In this document: piece by piece, positions 28,935-40,889 of the stretch
Numbering within the stretch: the first letter of the stretch is position 1
Layout of the letters: every line of letters starts with the position of its first letter
NCBI RefSeq assembly: GCF_006539925.1
Contig: NZ_BJNY01000001.1
Coordinates: 186,001 to 250,000 of the forward strand
Direction: 5' to 3'
Source: Glutamicibacter uratoxydans
GTDB lineage: Bacteria; Actinomycetota; Actinomycetes; Actinomycetales; Micrococcaceae
DNA length: 64,000 bases
The notes under the pieces: model-generated
What the model was told of the DNA's origin: nothing
Database searches by the model: none
What the model saw: the letters and a program-made list of their open reading frames with translations, nothing else
Made by a program: the position numbers and the translations under genes

Positions 28935-29861
28935 CTATTTCACCGTGAATTCGGAGGTGGTCAAGCCGATCTTTTCCTTGCTGGCCTTGTTCTCGCCCCA
29001 CAGCTGCAGTTCATAGGATCCCGGGGCCAGGCGTGTGGTCAGCTCAAAGGAGCCGTCGGACTCGATCGACTTGTCAGCCAGCTTGTTCGGCGCGGCGGCG
29101 GACTTGCTGGCCGCGGCAGAACCCTTCGCGTTCAGCTGGTAGTAGGTTCCCTTGGTGAAGTCTGAGGTGCGCCCGGTAATCTTCACCGATCCGGATTCAA
29201 CAACGGAACCGAACTGCGGATCGATCACCCAGACCGGCGCCATGAACCTTGTGTCGCGTTCGTAGACATCCTGCAGCTCGTAGCCGCCGAAAACCACTTC
29301 ATTGGGCTTGCCGTCCACCAGGATCCTGACCGTGGCAGGGGTATTGCCCACCAGGATTCCCGAATTGGCAGCGGCCGCGGTAGCGGTGAACACCAGCTGC
29401 TGCACCGTGCGTTCGGACAGGCCGCGGTCCAGGTGCGCGCTGAATACCTTGGCAGGCAGGTCCAGCGTGATCAGGTTCGAATTGTCGATGGACGCACCGA
29501 TGTCTTCGCTGGGCTTCAGGTGCGTATACCAGCCGGGATCGGCCGCTTTGCCCGCCAGCAGATAGGCGATGGCATCGCTGATCGGCTCCTGGTGGCGGGT
29601 GTCCTGCACGTACTCGCGGTACAAATACACCCCAGAATCGGTGTTGTCCAGCCAGTAGACGGGCATCTTCTGCCCGACGCCCGCACGTTCCACGGAGTCG
29701 TTGGCCCGTGGGATATAGGAGGACGCGGCCGATGATTCGGCAGGCATTTGATAGCTGTCTTCGCCCTGGGTCAGTCCGCATCCGGCGGCCAGGCCAACGC
29801 AGACAATGGCACACGTTGCCGCGATTCGACGCGGCACGCGACGTGTAAACCAATGCTGCAC
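28935..29861 (-). CDS. Secreted lipoprotein with GerMN and Gmad2-like domains
   Basis: A 308-residue protein with an N-terminal signal and a lipobox (GLAAGC, cysteine near residue 28). Residues about 65-190 (VYWLDNTDSGVYLYREY ... LVFTATAAAANSG) resemble a GerMN domain; the rest (VWVIDPQFGSVVESGSVKITG ... SYELQLWGENKAS) resembles the Gmad2 immunoglobulin-like domain. Such lipoproteins are common in Actinobacteria; a cell-envelope role is likely but unproven. Start is GTG. Its 300-bp upstream gap also holds the promoter of phoH. Confidence 0.75.
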   Translation of the reverse strand: MQHWFTRRVPRRIAATCAIVCVGLAAGCGLTQGEDSYQMPAESSAASSYIPRANDSVERAGVGQKMPVYWLDNTDSGVYLYREYVQDTRHQEPISDAIAYLLAGKAADPGWYTHLKPSEDIGASIDNSNLITLDLPAKVFSAHLDRGLSERTVQQLVFTATAAAANSGILVGNTPATVRILVDGKPNEVVFGGYELQDVYERDTRFMAPVWVIDPQFGSVVESGSVKITGRTSDFTKGTYYQLNAKGSAAASKSAAAPNKLADKSIESDGSFELTTRLAPGSYELQLWGENKASKEKIGLTTSEFTVK

Positions 29862-30162
29862 TTGATACCAATCCCATTGAAACGCTGAGGCAAAAAGAAC
29901 GCTGACCGAAGCAGAGAAAGTTCGGTGCGCTCATATAGCGTGACACATCAACTTGTAGATTCGGCTCGAAAACGAGCTAACTTACCAATCCGTAACCAAA
30001 TCTATACCTTTGCGATCTGGACCGATAGGCTCCGATTGACGTCGCGGGCCGCATTTTCAGCGCAGGGCTAAGCGCCATGTCTCGCGCAGGCGCAAAGGCA
30101 CTCGTTAGACTGGAAACCTACAGTTTTCATTTCATCAAGCTCAAAGGGGCACGAAGCACTGC
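29862..30162. other. Intergenic region between divergent lipoprotein gene and phoH
   Basis: The stretch is AT-richer than its surroundings and should hold two divergent promoters. TAGACT (30107-30112) is a possible -10 for phoH and AAAGGGG (about 30144-30150) a weakly spaced ribosome site. I see no ORF, RNA gene or strong repeat. Confidence 0.4.
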
Positions 30163-31191
30163 ATGCAGGTTGAACAACACCAGCAGCCGACCGATTCCGG
30201 TTCGGCTGAGCTAACCATTTCCTTCGAGACTCCAGAGTTGATGATCGCAACCCTGGGCCCCAACGATGAACTGCTGCGCATCCTCACCGGGGCCTATCCG
30301 GACGTGCAGTTCCGCCCCAACGGCTCCAGCCTGAGCCTGGTGGGGAATCCGGTACAGGTGCGCAAGGCCCAGCGCGTATGCGAGGAAGCCCGCGCGCTGG
30401 CCCAGCGCGGCTCGCGGATGAGCGCTGAGACCATCGAGCAGATCATCAAGATGCTCAGCGCCGGCAACCCCGACGCGCCCACCGACGTTCTGGGATTGAA
30501 GATCCTCTCCGGCCGGGGCCGCTCGATCAGGCCGAAAACCGTGAACCAGAAGTCCTATGTGGACGCCATCGAGGATTCCACGATCACCTTCGGCATCGGC
30601 CCGGCAGGCACCGGCAAGACCTTCTTGGCCATGGCCATGGCGGTCGCCGCTTTGCAGGACAAGCAGGTCAACCGCATTATCCTGACCCGGCCTGCGGTGG
30701 AGGCGGGGGAGAAGCTGGGCTTCCTGCCCGGCTCGCTGACCGAGAAGATCGACCCGTACCTGCGCCCGCTGTATGACGCGCTGCACGACATGGTGGATCC
30801 GGATTCGATCCCGCGCCTGCTGGAGGCCGGAACCATCGAGGTCGCCCCGCTGGCCTACATGCGTGGACGCACCTTGAACGATGCATTCGTGATCCTGGAC
30901 GAGGCGCAGAACACCACCGGCGAGCAGATGAAGATGTTCCTCACTCGCCTAGGGTTCGGCTCGAAGATGGTGATTACCGGCGACATCACCCAGGTGGACC
31001 TGCCCGGGAACACGACCTCCGGGCTGCGCATGGCCAGCGAGGTGCTCGAAGGCATCGAGGACATCGCCATCCGCCGGCTGGATGCCGGCGACGTGGTGCG
31101 CCACCGCCTGATCGCGGACATCGTCTCCGCCTACGACCGCTGGGACGAATCCCGGCGCAAAGACCACCAACGGCCACGACGCAACAAGTGA
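30163..31191 (+). CDS. phoH: PhoH family ATPase
   Basis: A 342-residue cytoplasmic ATPase. The N-terminus has a KH-like RNA-binding segment ([20 protein letters not shown]), and the PhoH domain carries Walker A GPAGTGKT near residues 145-152 and the [19 protein letters not shown] block with Walker B. The family is linked with RNA metabolism and, through fusions elsewhere, with RNase action. It heads the phoH-ybeY-CorC-era cluster; ybeY begins inside its stop codon (GTGA overlap). Confidence 0.95.
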   Translation: MQVEQHQQPTDSGSAELTISFETPELMIATLGPNDELLRILTGAYPDVQFRPNGSSLSLVGNPVQVRKAQRVCEEARALAQRGSRMSAETIEQIIKMLSAGNPDAPTDVLGLKILSGRGRSIRPKTVNQKSYVDAIEDSTITFGIGPAGTGKTFLAMAMAVAALQDKQVNRIILTRPAVEAGEKLGFLPGSLTEKIDPYLRPLYDALHDMVDPDSIPRLLEAGTIEVAPLAYMRGRTLNDAFVILDEAQNTTGEQMKMFLTRLGFGSKMVITGDITQVDLPGNTTSGLRMASEVLEGIEDIAIRRLDAGDVVRHRLIADIVSAYDRWDESRRKDHQRPRRNK

Positions 31192-31673
31192 GCAGCCAGA
31201 TGAGCATTGAAGTAAACAACGAGACAGAATTCGACGTCGACCTGCAGGACGTGAACAAGCTCGCCGAATCGGTCATGAGCGCGATGTTCCTGCACCCGGA
31301 AACCGAGGTGTCCATCGTCTTCATCGACGAGGAGGCCATGAGCGCGCTGCACGTGCAGTGGATGGATCTCGAAGGACCCACCGACGTGATGAGCTTCCCG
31401 ATGGACGAGCTGCGCCCGGGCACCGAAAAGGCGCCGGGGGAGAACGGCATCCTGGGCGACATCGTGATCTGCCCGACCGTTGCCGAAGCGCAGGCCAAGG
31501 CCGGCGGGCATTCGACCCATGATGAAATCCTGCTGCTGACCACCCACGGCCTGCTGCACCTGATGGGCTTCGACCACATGGAGCCTGCGGAAAAGGAAGA
31601 GATGTTCACCCTGCAGCGCAGGCTGCTGGAGTCCTACACCGGGCGCCCGGCGCCCAAGGAGACGGTGGAATAG
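31188..31673 (+). CDS. ybeY: Endoribonuclease YbeY
   Basis: A 161-residue metal-dependent RNase for rRNA maturation and ribosome quality control. The zinc motif THGLLHLMGFDH (about residues 119-130) is complete, and the upstream TDVMSFPMDE block is typical. The start GTG overlaps the phoH stop by four bases; an ATG at 31200 (MSIEVNNETEF) is an alternative with a similar N-terminus. Translational coupling with phoH is likely. Confidence 0.95.
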   Translation: MSSQMSIEVNNETEFDVDLQDVNKLAESVMSAMFLHPETEVSIVFIDEEAMSALHVQWMDLEGPTDVMSFPMDELRPGTEKAPGENGILGDIVICPTVAEAQAKAGGHSTHDEILLLTTHGLLHLMGFDHMEPAEKEEMFTLQRRLLESYTGRPAPKETVE

Positions 31674-31676
31674 CAC

Positions 31677-32955
<1,279 letters not shown>

Positions 32956-32963
<8 letters not shown>

Positions 32964-33918
32964 GAACCAAAAACTGCTGGCAACCGGCGGATGGCCTGAA
33001 GGCTTCCGCTCAGGCTTCACCTCCTTTGTGGGCCGCCCGAATGCCGGCAAGTCCACGCTGACCAATGCGCTGGTGGGGCAGAAGGTGGCCATCACCTCCG
33101 CCAAGCCGCAAACCACCCGCCACACCATCCGCGGTATCGTGCACCGCGAGGATGCGCAGCTGGTGCTCGTGGACACCCCCGGCCTGCACCGCCCGCGCAC
33201 GCTGCTGGGCCAGCGCCTGAACGACCTGGTGGCCGAAACCCTCTCCGAGGTGGACGCCATCGGCTTCTGCATCCCTGCCAACGAAAAGATCGGCCCGGGC
33301 GACCGCTTCATCGCCACCCAGCTGGCGCAGCTGCAGCGCAAGCCGATCATCGCCCTGGTCACCAAGGCGGATCTGGTGGACCGCGAGCAGCTCGCGCAGC
33401 AGCTGATCGCCGTGACCGAGCTGGGCAGCCAGAACTTCGGCCCCAATGGCTTCGCCGCGATCATTCCGGTCTCCGCGGTCAAGGAGTTCCAGGTCGAGGA
33501 GGTGGCCGACGTATTGGTCGAGCACCTGCCGGTGGGACCTCCGCTGTACCCGGACGGCGAGCTGACCGACGAGCCGGAGGCCAAGATGGTCGCCGAGCTG
33601 GTGCGCGAGGCGGCGCTGGAGGGCGTGCGCGACGAGCTGCCGCACTCGCTGGCAGTCGTCGTGGAGGAAATGCAGCAGCGCGAGGGCCGCAGCGAAAACA
33701 ACCCGCTGGTGGACATCCACGTCTCGCTGTATGTCGAGCGCTCCAGCCAAAAGGCCATTGTGATCGGCCGCGGCGGATCGCGCCTGCGCGAAGTGGGCTC
33801 CAACGCCCGCAAGGGCATCGAAAAGCTGCTGGGCACCAAGGTGTACCTTGACCTGCACGTGAAGGTGGCCAAGGACTGGCAGCGCGATCCAAAGCAGCTG
33901 GGCCGACTGGGCTTCTAG
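32956..33918 (+). CDS. era: GTPase Era
   Basis: A 320-residue GTPase for 16S rRNA maturation and 30S assembly. G motifs: GRPNAGKST (about residues 26-34), DTPG in VLVDTPGLHRPR, and TKAD in place of the common NKxD. The C-terminal KH domain includes VIGRGGSRLREVGSNARKG. The start overlaps the upstream CorC-like gene. It ends the phoH-ybeY-CorC-era operon. Confidence 0.96.
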
Positions 33919-33950
33919 CGCCTAGGCGCAGTGCCGCAAAGCCTGACGAC

Positions 33951-33993
33951 GGGGCCGGGGCCGGGGGATGATGAGTCCCTTGGCGCCGGCCCC
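33951..33993 (+). terminator. GC-rich inverted repeat downstream of era
   Basis: GGGGCCGG (33951-33958) pairs with CCGGCCCC (33986-33993); the left side repeats GGGGCC so alternative registers exist. There is no T-run, so this may aid Rho-type or structure-assisted ending of the era operon. Confidence 0.4.
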
Positions 33994-34081
33994 GCGGCGT
34001 TGGGCTGGCCGCGCCTGGGCCCGGGTGTCCACTATGTGACACAATCGCGCAACATGTTGCATGGGGCACAAAACCCGGTGT

Positions 34082-34093
34082 TATGCTCAACAC
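34082..34093 (+). promoter_or_regulatory. Putative promoter (-10) of the leuA leader transcript
   Basis: TATGCT at 34082-34087 lies six bases before the GTG of the leucine-rich leader ORF. TTGCAT at 34057-34062 is a possible -35 with a 19-bp spacer. The geometry equals that at the leuS leader. Confidence 0.5.
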
Positions 34094-34127
34094 GTGCATT
34101 TCGAGCTTCTACTACTACTTAGCCGCT

Positions 34128-34150
<23 letters not shown>
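34094..34150 (+). CDS. leuA leader peptide with five consecutive leucines
   Basis: An 18-residue ORF from GTG 34094 reads MHFELLLLLSRCEDPTDR. Codons 5-9 are CTT CTA CTA CTA CTT (34106-34120), all rare leucine codons in this GC-rich genome. It stands directly before leuA, the committed step of leucine synthesis, and 84 bp separate its stop from the leuA start. This is the classic design of a leucine attenuator: a ribosome lacking Leu-tRNA stalls on the run and changes downstream RNA folding. Translation appears leaderless. Confidence 0.8.
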
Positions 34151-35977
<1,827 letters not shown>

Positions 35978-35992
35978 CATCATCCGCACAGC

Positions 35993-36034
35993 ACAACGCC
36001 ACGTCCGGCAGCATCATGCCGGACGTGGCGTTGT
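35993..36034 (+). terminator. 18-bp stem terminator of leuA
   Basis: Positions 35993-36010 and 36017-36034 pair perfectly (core GCCACGTCCGGCA) around a GCATCA loop, 15 bp after the leuA stop and before recO. The T-run is short (TTGTTC). Confidence 0.75.
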
Positions 36035-36070
36035 TCGTAGCTGTCGGTGAACAGTGGGAGAATTAACCCT

Positions 36071-36820
36071 GTGTCACGATCAGGTTTCGCCTCCAAGAGC
36101 TACCGCACCCGCGGGATCGTTCTGCGCACCCATAAACTTGGCGAAGCAGACCGCATCATCACCCTGCTGACCCCCAATGGGATCGTGCGCGCGGTGGCCA
36201 AGGGCGTGCGGCGCACCTCCTCGCGCCTAGGCGCGACCCTTGAGCCGTTCATGGAAGTCGACGCCCAGCTGGTGATGGGCCGCAACCTGGACATCGTGTC
36301 CCAGGCCCAGCTGCGCCATGCCTATGGCCAGCTGCTGGTCGCGGACTACCCGAGCTATACGGTGGCCAACGCCATGGTGGAGATCGCTGAAAAGCTGCTG
36401 GAGGCCGACGGGGATTCGACCATGCGCCAGTACCGGCTGCTGCATGGGGCCATCGCCCTGCTTTCGAAGCAGGCAGTGGTCCCCGGCGCGGTGCTCGATT
36501 CCTATATCCTGAGGGCCTTGGCGGTAGCCGGTTGGGCTCCATCCTTCACCGACTGCGTGCGCTGCGGCGCCGCCGGGCCGCATGCAGCCCTGAACGTGCA
36601 GCTTGGCGGCGTGGTCTGCGCCGACTGCCGGCCCTCCGGCTCGCTCGCGCCGCACCCTGTCACGATCGGCTACCTGCAGGCCCTGCTCGACGGCGACTGG
36701 GACACGGTCGCCTTGGCCGGGCCGCGCGCCCGCGAGCAGGCGGCAGGCATCGTCGCGAATTATCTGCAATGGCACCTGGAACGTGCTGTAAAGTCCCTAC
36801 GTCATGTGGAGAGAATATGA
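36071..36820 (+). CDS. recO: DNA repair protein RecO
   Basis: A 249-residue recombination mediator that helps load RecA with RecR. The N-terminal OB fold reads [24 protein letters not shown] and the C-terminal part has a zinc site: CVRCG (about residue 165) and CADCRP (about 190). GTG 36071 is preferred over the in-frame GTG 36047, since it gives the normal N-terminus and has GGGAG upstream. uppS starts in its stop codon. Confidence 0.94.
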   Translation: MSRSGFASKSYRTRGIVLRTHKLGEADRIITLLTPNGIVRAVAKGVRRTSSRLGATLEPFMEVDAQLVMGRNLDIVSQAQLRHAYGQLLVADYPSYTVANAMVEIAEKLLEADGDSTMRQYRLLHGAIALLSKQAVVPGAVLDSYILRALAVAGWAPSFTDCVRCGAAGPHAALNVQLGGVVCADCRPSGSLAPHPVTIGYLQALLDGDWDTVALAGPRAREQAAGIVANYLQWHLERAVKSLRHVERI

Positions 36821-37623
36821 AGAAGCTTCCCAAGATCACCGGCAAGGCTGGGCCGGTGGCGCCCTTTGCCCACCCGGCAAATCCGGTGATGCCGCAGATT
36901 CCTAAGGAGCTGATCCCGGAGCATGTGGCCATCGTCATGGACGGCAACGGGCGCTGGGCCAACCAGCGCGGGCTGCCGCGCACCGAGGGCCACCGCGCCG
37001 GCGAAGCTGCCCTGCTTGACGTGATGGCAGGCGCCGTGGAAATGGGCATCAAGTACGTCTCGGTCTACGCATTCTCCACCGAGAATTGGAAGCGCAGCCC
37101 CGAAGAGGTGCGCTTCCTCATGGGCTTCTCCCGCGATGTGCTGCGCCGCCAGCGAGATACCTTGAATTCCTGGGGCGTGCGCATCCGATGGTCGGGCCGC
37201 GAGCCCAAGCTGTGGAAGTCGGTCATCAACGAACTACGCGACGCCGAAGAACTGACCCGCGACAACCTGGGCTGCCAGCTGACCATGTGCGTGAACTACG
37301 GCGGACGGGCGGAGCTGGGCGACGCGATGGCTGCCATCGCCAAGGATGTTGCCTCGGGGAAGCTGCGCGCCTCGGCCGTGGGGGAGAAGACCATCGGAAA
37401 ATACCTGCATGCCCCGGAGCTTCCGGACGTGGACCTGTTCCTGCGCACCAGCGGCGAGCAGCGCACCAGCAACTTCCTGCTGTGGCAGTCCGCCTACGCG
37501 GAGATGGTCTTCCTGGACCAGTTGTGGCCGGATGTCGACCGGCGCACCCTGTTCACCGCGGTTCAGCAGTATGCCCAGCGCGACCGTCGCTACGGCGGAG
37601 CCGTGGACAAGCCCAAGGCCTAG
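36817..37623 (+). CDS. uppS: Isoprenyl transferase (undecaprenyl diphosphate synthase family)
   Basis: A 268-residue cis-prenyltransferase making the polyprenyl carrier for cell-wall synthesis. The catalytic [13 protein letters not shown] motif (about residues 39-51), the FSTENWKR block and [20 protein letters not shown] near the C-terminus are intact. ATG 36817 overlaps the recO stop (ATGA), so translation is coupled. Chain length cannot be told by eye; Actinobacteria commonly have two such enzymes. The last codons overlap the convergent hydrolase by four bases. Confidence 0.93.
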   Translation: MKKLPKITGKAGPVAPFAHPANPVMPQIPKELIPEHVAIVMDGNGRWANQRGLPRTEGHRAGEAALLDVMAGAVEMGIKYVSVYAFSTENWKRSPEEVRFLMGFSRDVLRRQRDTLNSWGVRIRWSGREPKLWKSVINELRDAEELTRDNLGCQLTMCVNYGGRAELGDAMAAIAKDVASGKLRASAVGEKTIGKYLHAPELPDVDLFLRTSGEQRTSNFLLWQSAYAEMVFLDQLWPDVDRRTLFTAVQQYAQRDRRYGGAVDKPKA

Positions 37624-38654
37624 TCCCGGAGCATCTTCAGCCAGAGCCTCAGGTCCCGGTATGCGGTGGCCCGTGCCGGCTCCGCCGAGGAGAACACGTC
37701 GTGCATGGCCCCGTCGATCTGCGAAAGGGTGACGAAGCTGCCAAGCTTCAGCCCCCGCAGCCGGGTTTGGTTCACGTCGATCACCGAATCCGCGTGCTGC
37801 ATGACCGCTGAGTAGGTGGTGCTCAGATGCGATTCCTTCGAGGTGAGCAGCAGGATCGGGATGCTCAGGTTCAGCCCCTTGGCCACCTGGGCGTGCCCTT
37901 CCAGGATGGTGTGCAGCCAGCCGGCAGTGCTGGGAAAGGCGTAGGCAGGGCGCCAGATCGGGTGCAGGTCCCATTGGCCCTGGGCGCTTTCGCTCAAAGA
38001 CTGCCAATAGTGGTCGAACTGGGTCGCAAGGATCTTACGGCGCGGATTGCTCCGCGCCACAGCTTCCATGAGCCCGTTGATGGGTATGCGCAGGAATGCG
38101 GTGCCCTGGAACTCCAGCCACGGCGCGTTCAGAACCAGCGCCTGGATCGGGGCGTGCGTACGCTCGATCCACAAGCTGAGGATCAGCCCTCCCATGGAGT
38201 GCCCCTGCGCAACTACCGGCAGGCCCGGGTGCGCCTTTCGCACCAGTTCCATCGCCGCATCAAGTTCCATGTCGAGCGCCTTCAGGTCCTCGATGTACCC
38301 CGGCAGCTCATGCTGCGCGCGCAGGCTGCGTCCGTGGTGCCGCAGATCCAGCGCGTAGAAGCAGTAGCCCTGCGCATGCCAGAACTCCGTCAGCTGCCGG
38401 TTGTAGAAGTAGTCGCTCCAGCCGTGCACCGACAGGACGACGCCCTTGAACTTCTTGAAGTTCAGCCAGCCAAAACGCTGGCGCGGGAGGTATCGAACCA
38501 CCGTTGCCACCAGCGGCCCTTCAGCATCGGCCCCGAAATCCAAGGTGGTGTATTCGAAGCCTGGGCCCAGGGGATCAGGCAGCCATTGGCCCGGAGCGCT
38601 GGACGGCAGAAACTGCGGCCACTGCTCTGTGGGAAGAATTTCATTGCCCCTCAT
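37620..38654 (-). CDS. Alpha/beta hydrolase (S33 aminopeptidase / lysophospholipase-like)
   Basis: A 344-residue hydrolase. Oxyanion region SVHGWSDYF, nucleophile QGHSMGGLI, and histidine in [11 protein letters not shown] are present; the serine-aminopeptidase/monoacylglycerol-lipase subgroup fits best, substrate unknown. TAAGCT lies six bases before ATG 38654, so a leaderless transcript is likely. Its stop codon overlaps that of convergent uppS, leaving no room for a terminator between them. Confidence 0.82.
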   Translation of the reverse strand: MRGNEILPTEQWPQFLPSSAPGQWLPDPLGPGFEYTTLDFGADAEGPLVATVVRYLPRQRFGWLNFKKFKGVVLSVHGWSDYFYNRQLTEFWHAQGYCFYALDLRHHGRSLRAQHELPGYIEDLKALDMELDAAMELVRKAHPGLPVVAQGHSMGGLILSLWIERTHAPIQALVLNAPWLEFQGTAFLRIPINGLMEAVARSNPRRKILATQFDHYWQSLSESAQGQWDLHPIWRPAYAFPSTAGWLHTILEGHAQVAKGLNLSIPILLLTSKESHLSTTYSAVMQHADSVIDVNQTRLRGLKLGSFVTLSQIDGAMHDVFSSAEPARATAYRDLRLWLKMLRD

Positions 38655-38714
38655 GCAAGTAGCTTACCGATCTCAAGTTGTCTCAAAGCACCTCTTCACG
38701 GGAAGATTAACACC

Positions 38715-39779
38715 ATGCGCATTTATCCTTTGGTCTTCAAGCACTTTTTCACGAAGATGGATCCTGAAAAGGCCCATCACTTTGCCTTCGACGCGATCAA
38801 GCTGGCGCAGAAGGTCGGTTTGACCAAAGCCACGCGCAAGTTCTTTGCCCCTGCACCAAAGCTGAAGCGCACCGTGATGGGCATCGACTTCCCGTCGCCC
38901 TTCGGCTTGGCCGCAGGCTTTGACAAGGGAGCCACCGGCATTCTTGCGCTTAGCGATATCGGCTTTGGCCATGTGGAAATCGGCACGGTCACTGGACAAG
39001 CCCAGCCAGGCAATCCGCAGCCACGCCTATTCCGTTTGGTGGAGGACCGCGCGGTCATCAACCGCATGGGGTTCAACAACGAGGGCGCTGAAGTTGTTGC
39101 AGCACGCGTCGCCCAGTCGCGCCAGCAGCTCAAGGCCGACTACTCCGGAACCCGTCCGGTGCTTGGGGTCAACATTGGCAAGACGAAGGTTGTTGAACTG
39201 GAGGACGCGGTGGGGGACTACCTCGCGTCAACCCGACAGTTGGCAATTCACGCCGACTACCTTGTCGTCAATGTCTCCAGCCCGAATACTCCTGGACTGC
39301 GCCTGCTGCAGAGCGTCGAATCCCTGCGCCCGTTGCTCAGCGAAGTCGGCGAACTAGCCGACCACACGGCAGGCCGGCACATTCCATTGTTGGTCAAGAT
39401 CGCCCCGGATCTGAGCGATGAAGATATTGCAGATGTGGCTAAGCTCGCCACCGAGCTGGGGCTGGATGGAATCATTGCAACGAACACCACCATCGGTCGC
39501 GACGGCTTGACCAGCCCCGCGGCCAAGGTCGAAGAAATCGGTGCCGGCGGACTTTCCGGGGCTCCGCTGAAGCAGCGGTCCCTGGAGGTGCTGCGCCAGC
39601 TGCGCTCAATGGTGCCTGCAGACATGGCGCTAATTGCCGTCGGCGGAGTGACCACCGCGCAGGACGTCAAGGACCGCCTGGACGCCGGGGCCGACCTGGT
39701 TCAGGGATACACCGCATTCCTCTACGAGGGCCCGTTCTGGGCGCGAAGCATTAACCGCCAGCTCGAACGCATCCTCTAA
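38715..39779 (+). CDS. pyrD: Dihydroorotate dehydrogenase (quinone), class 2
   Basis: A 354-residue membrane-associated flavoenzyme of pyrimidine synthesis, passing electrons from dihydroorotate to quinone. Class 2 features include the N-terminal helical extension (MRIYPLVFKHFFTKMDPEKA), FPSPFGLAAGFDKGATGI, the VNVSSPNTPGLR segment with the catalytic serine, and TNTTIGRDG. ATG 38715 has GGAAGA upstream. The frame is open far upstream to 37827, but that overlaps the opposing hydrolase and is not coding. Confidence 0.96.
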   Translation: MRIYPLVFKHFFTKMDPEKAHHFAFDAIKLAQKVGLTKATRKFFAPAPKLKRTVMGIDFPSPFGLAAGFDKGATGILALSDIGFGHVEIGTVTGQAQPGNPQPRLFRLVEDRAVINRMGFNNEGAEVVAARVAQSRQQLKADYSGTRPVLGVNIGKTKVVELEDAVGDYLASTRQLAIHADYLVVNVSSPNTPGLRLLQSVESLRPLLSEVGELADHTAGRHIPLLVKIAPDLSDEDIADVAKLATELGLDGIIATNTTIGRDGLTSPAAKVEEIGAGGLSGAPLKQRSLEVLRQLRSMVPADMALIAVGGVTTAQDVKDRLDAGADLVQGYTAFLYEGPFWARSINRQLERIL

Positions 39780-39814
39780 CCTCTCATCAGCTTCCTCATG
39801 GAAGTCGATGATCC

Positions 39815-39861
39815 ATGGCCTCGCTTCGCCCAACTCGGGCGGATCGAGGCCATAGTTTTTT
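39815..39861 (+). terminator. Rho-independent terminator of pyrD
   Basis: ATGGCCTCG (39815-39823) pairs with CGAGGCCAT (39845-39853), with an inner CGCCC/GGGCG stem, followed by TTTTTT (39856-39861). Strong + strand terminator. Confidence 0.9.
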
Positions 39862-40180
39862 GTCCTGCGAACAAGGCATATGGGGGAGCATCCTTCGACT
39901 TAGGACTCCCCGGGTCCAGGCTTGTATTTGACCCTACAAAGAATGAGGTCGGTGAACATGCTTGTGCCGCCGGCCTCTGGCAGAGGGCCAGGTGGTGCCG
40001 ACATTGCAGGCAACGGCTAAGCTCTCCGGCTTTGCCCAAGAAGCCTCACCGACACAAGCCATTAATCTTGTGAGATCCCAGACCCGCCGCCATAGGAGCT
40101 GATCGACACAAGGATAAACACTTGTCACATTTGTCCCACGGCGGCCCGGAAATAAGTGCTCCCAGTCAGTTGAAGACATA
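39862..40180. other. Structured noncoding region between pyrD and DUF3043
   Basis: About 320 bp without a credible ORF but with many helices: GGGGAG/CTCCCC (about 39882-39911), GGGTC/GACCC (39913-39935), an eight-base arm pair GTCGGTGA (39948-39955) with TCACCGAC (40046-40053) that encloses inner hairpins such as CCTCT/AGAGG and GGCAA/TTGCC, and CACAAG/CTTGTG pairs further right. CGACACAAG occurs twice (about 40050 and 40104). It may encode a structured RNA or a regulatory region; I do not recognise a known riboswitch. Confidence 0.4.
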
Positions 40181-40210
40181 AAAAGGGGCGGATTCCGCAG
40201 AATCCGCCCC
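40180..40210 (-). terminator. Rho-independent terminator of the DUF3043 gene
   Basis: GGGGCGGATTC and GAATCCGCCCC form a perfect 11-bp stem with a four-base loop (40185-40210); on the minus strand it is followed by TTTTT. It ends the DUF3043 transcript. Confidence 0.88.
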
Positions 40211-40227
40211 GAGGCTTTATGTGACCG

Positions 40228-40821
40228 TTAGTCGATCGATTCGCCGCGCTTCACCTGCGGCTTTGGCAGGCGCAGCTTGCGGAACTGCAGTGCGCGCATC
40301 GTCGCATACATGCGAACGCCGCGGTCGATGGTGCCAAATTTTGCGACCAAGCGGCGCTTCAGGATTGAGCTCGTGATAATCGCTTCGATGACAATGATGG
40401 CGATCAATACCCACAGGCCAGTCTGCACGCCGACCTGGATATTGATATTTCCACTGAAAGTCAGCGAAATAATCAAGAACGCCAGCACAAAGAACATCAT
40501 GAATTCGCCGATCATCCAGCGGGCGTCGATGAAGTTTCGCGCATAACGCTTCTGCGGGCCCTTGTCGCGGGCCATGAGGTAGCGCTCATCGCCGGTTTCA
40601 TTGGCGATACGCAGTCGATTCTGGGCTTCAATGCGCTGCTGGCGTTCAACTTCCTTCGCCGCCTTGCGGTCGGTAGGAACCAAGGGGCGCTGGCGGTTCG
40701 CCTGCTGCGCGCTTCGCTTGGGCGTCGGGCCAGACTTGCGACCGTCGCTAGTTTCCGGGGTCTGCTCTGCAGGCTCCACATTTACTTGGGATTGAGATTC
40801 ATCCTTCTTACGTCCAAACAC
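40228..40821 (-). CDS. DUF3043 membrane protein
   Basis: A 197-residue protein typical of Actinobacteria. The N-terminal 100 residues are charged and lysine-rich (KSGPTPKRSAQQANRQRP), followed by two membrane helices (FMMFFVLAFLIISLTFSG and TGLWVLIAIIVIEAIITSS) and a basic C-terminus. Function unknown. GTG 40821 is six bases after TAGGAT on the minus strand, so the mRNA may be leaderless. Divergent from the M20 peptidase gene with 68 bp between. Confidence 0.82.
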   Translation of the reverse strand: MFGRKKDESQSQVNVEPAEQTPETSDGRKSGPTPKRSAQQANRQRPLVPTDRKAAKEVERQQRIEAQNRLRIANETGDERYLMARDKGPQKRYARNFIDARWMIGEFMMFFVLAFLIISLTFSGNINIQVGVQTGLWVLIAIIVIEAIITSSILKRRLVAKFGTIDRGVRMYATMRALQFRKLRLPKPQVKRGESID

Positions 40822-40877
40822 CCCTCTATCCTAGCGGGGATTGATACTCAGGGTGACATTGACAACCTCAGAATTGC

Positions 40878-40889
40878 TAGGCTGATTGC
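40878..40889 (+). promoter_or_regulatory. Putative -10 box of the M20 peptidase gene, leaderless arrangement
   Basis: TAGGCT at 40878-40883 is followed by six bases and ATG 40890. The region is shared with the divergent DUF3043 promoter (TAGGAT on the minus strand, 40828-40833). Confidence 0.5.

Noticed and set aside
37827-38714. Extended pyrD frame of 650 residues
   Set aside because: It overlaps an intact opposing hydrolase, and the class 2 PyrD N-terminus starts at 38715 after a ribosome site.
39948-40053. Known riboswitch (glycine, FMN, TPP, cobalamin, SAM, ydaO) in the pyrD-DUF3043 gap
   Set aside because: I compared the conserved cores from memory and found no match; it also lies between terminators rather than directly upstream of a metabolic gene.
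39798-40179. Three short ORFs (81-91 residues) in the pyrD-DUF3043 gap
   Set aside because: No family, no ribosome site, and they run through terminator stems; the region is better read as noncoding.
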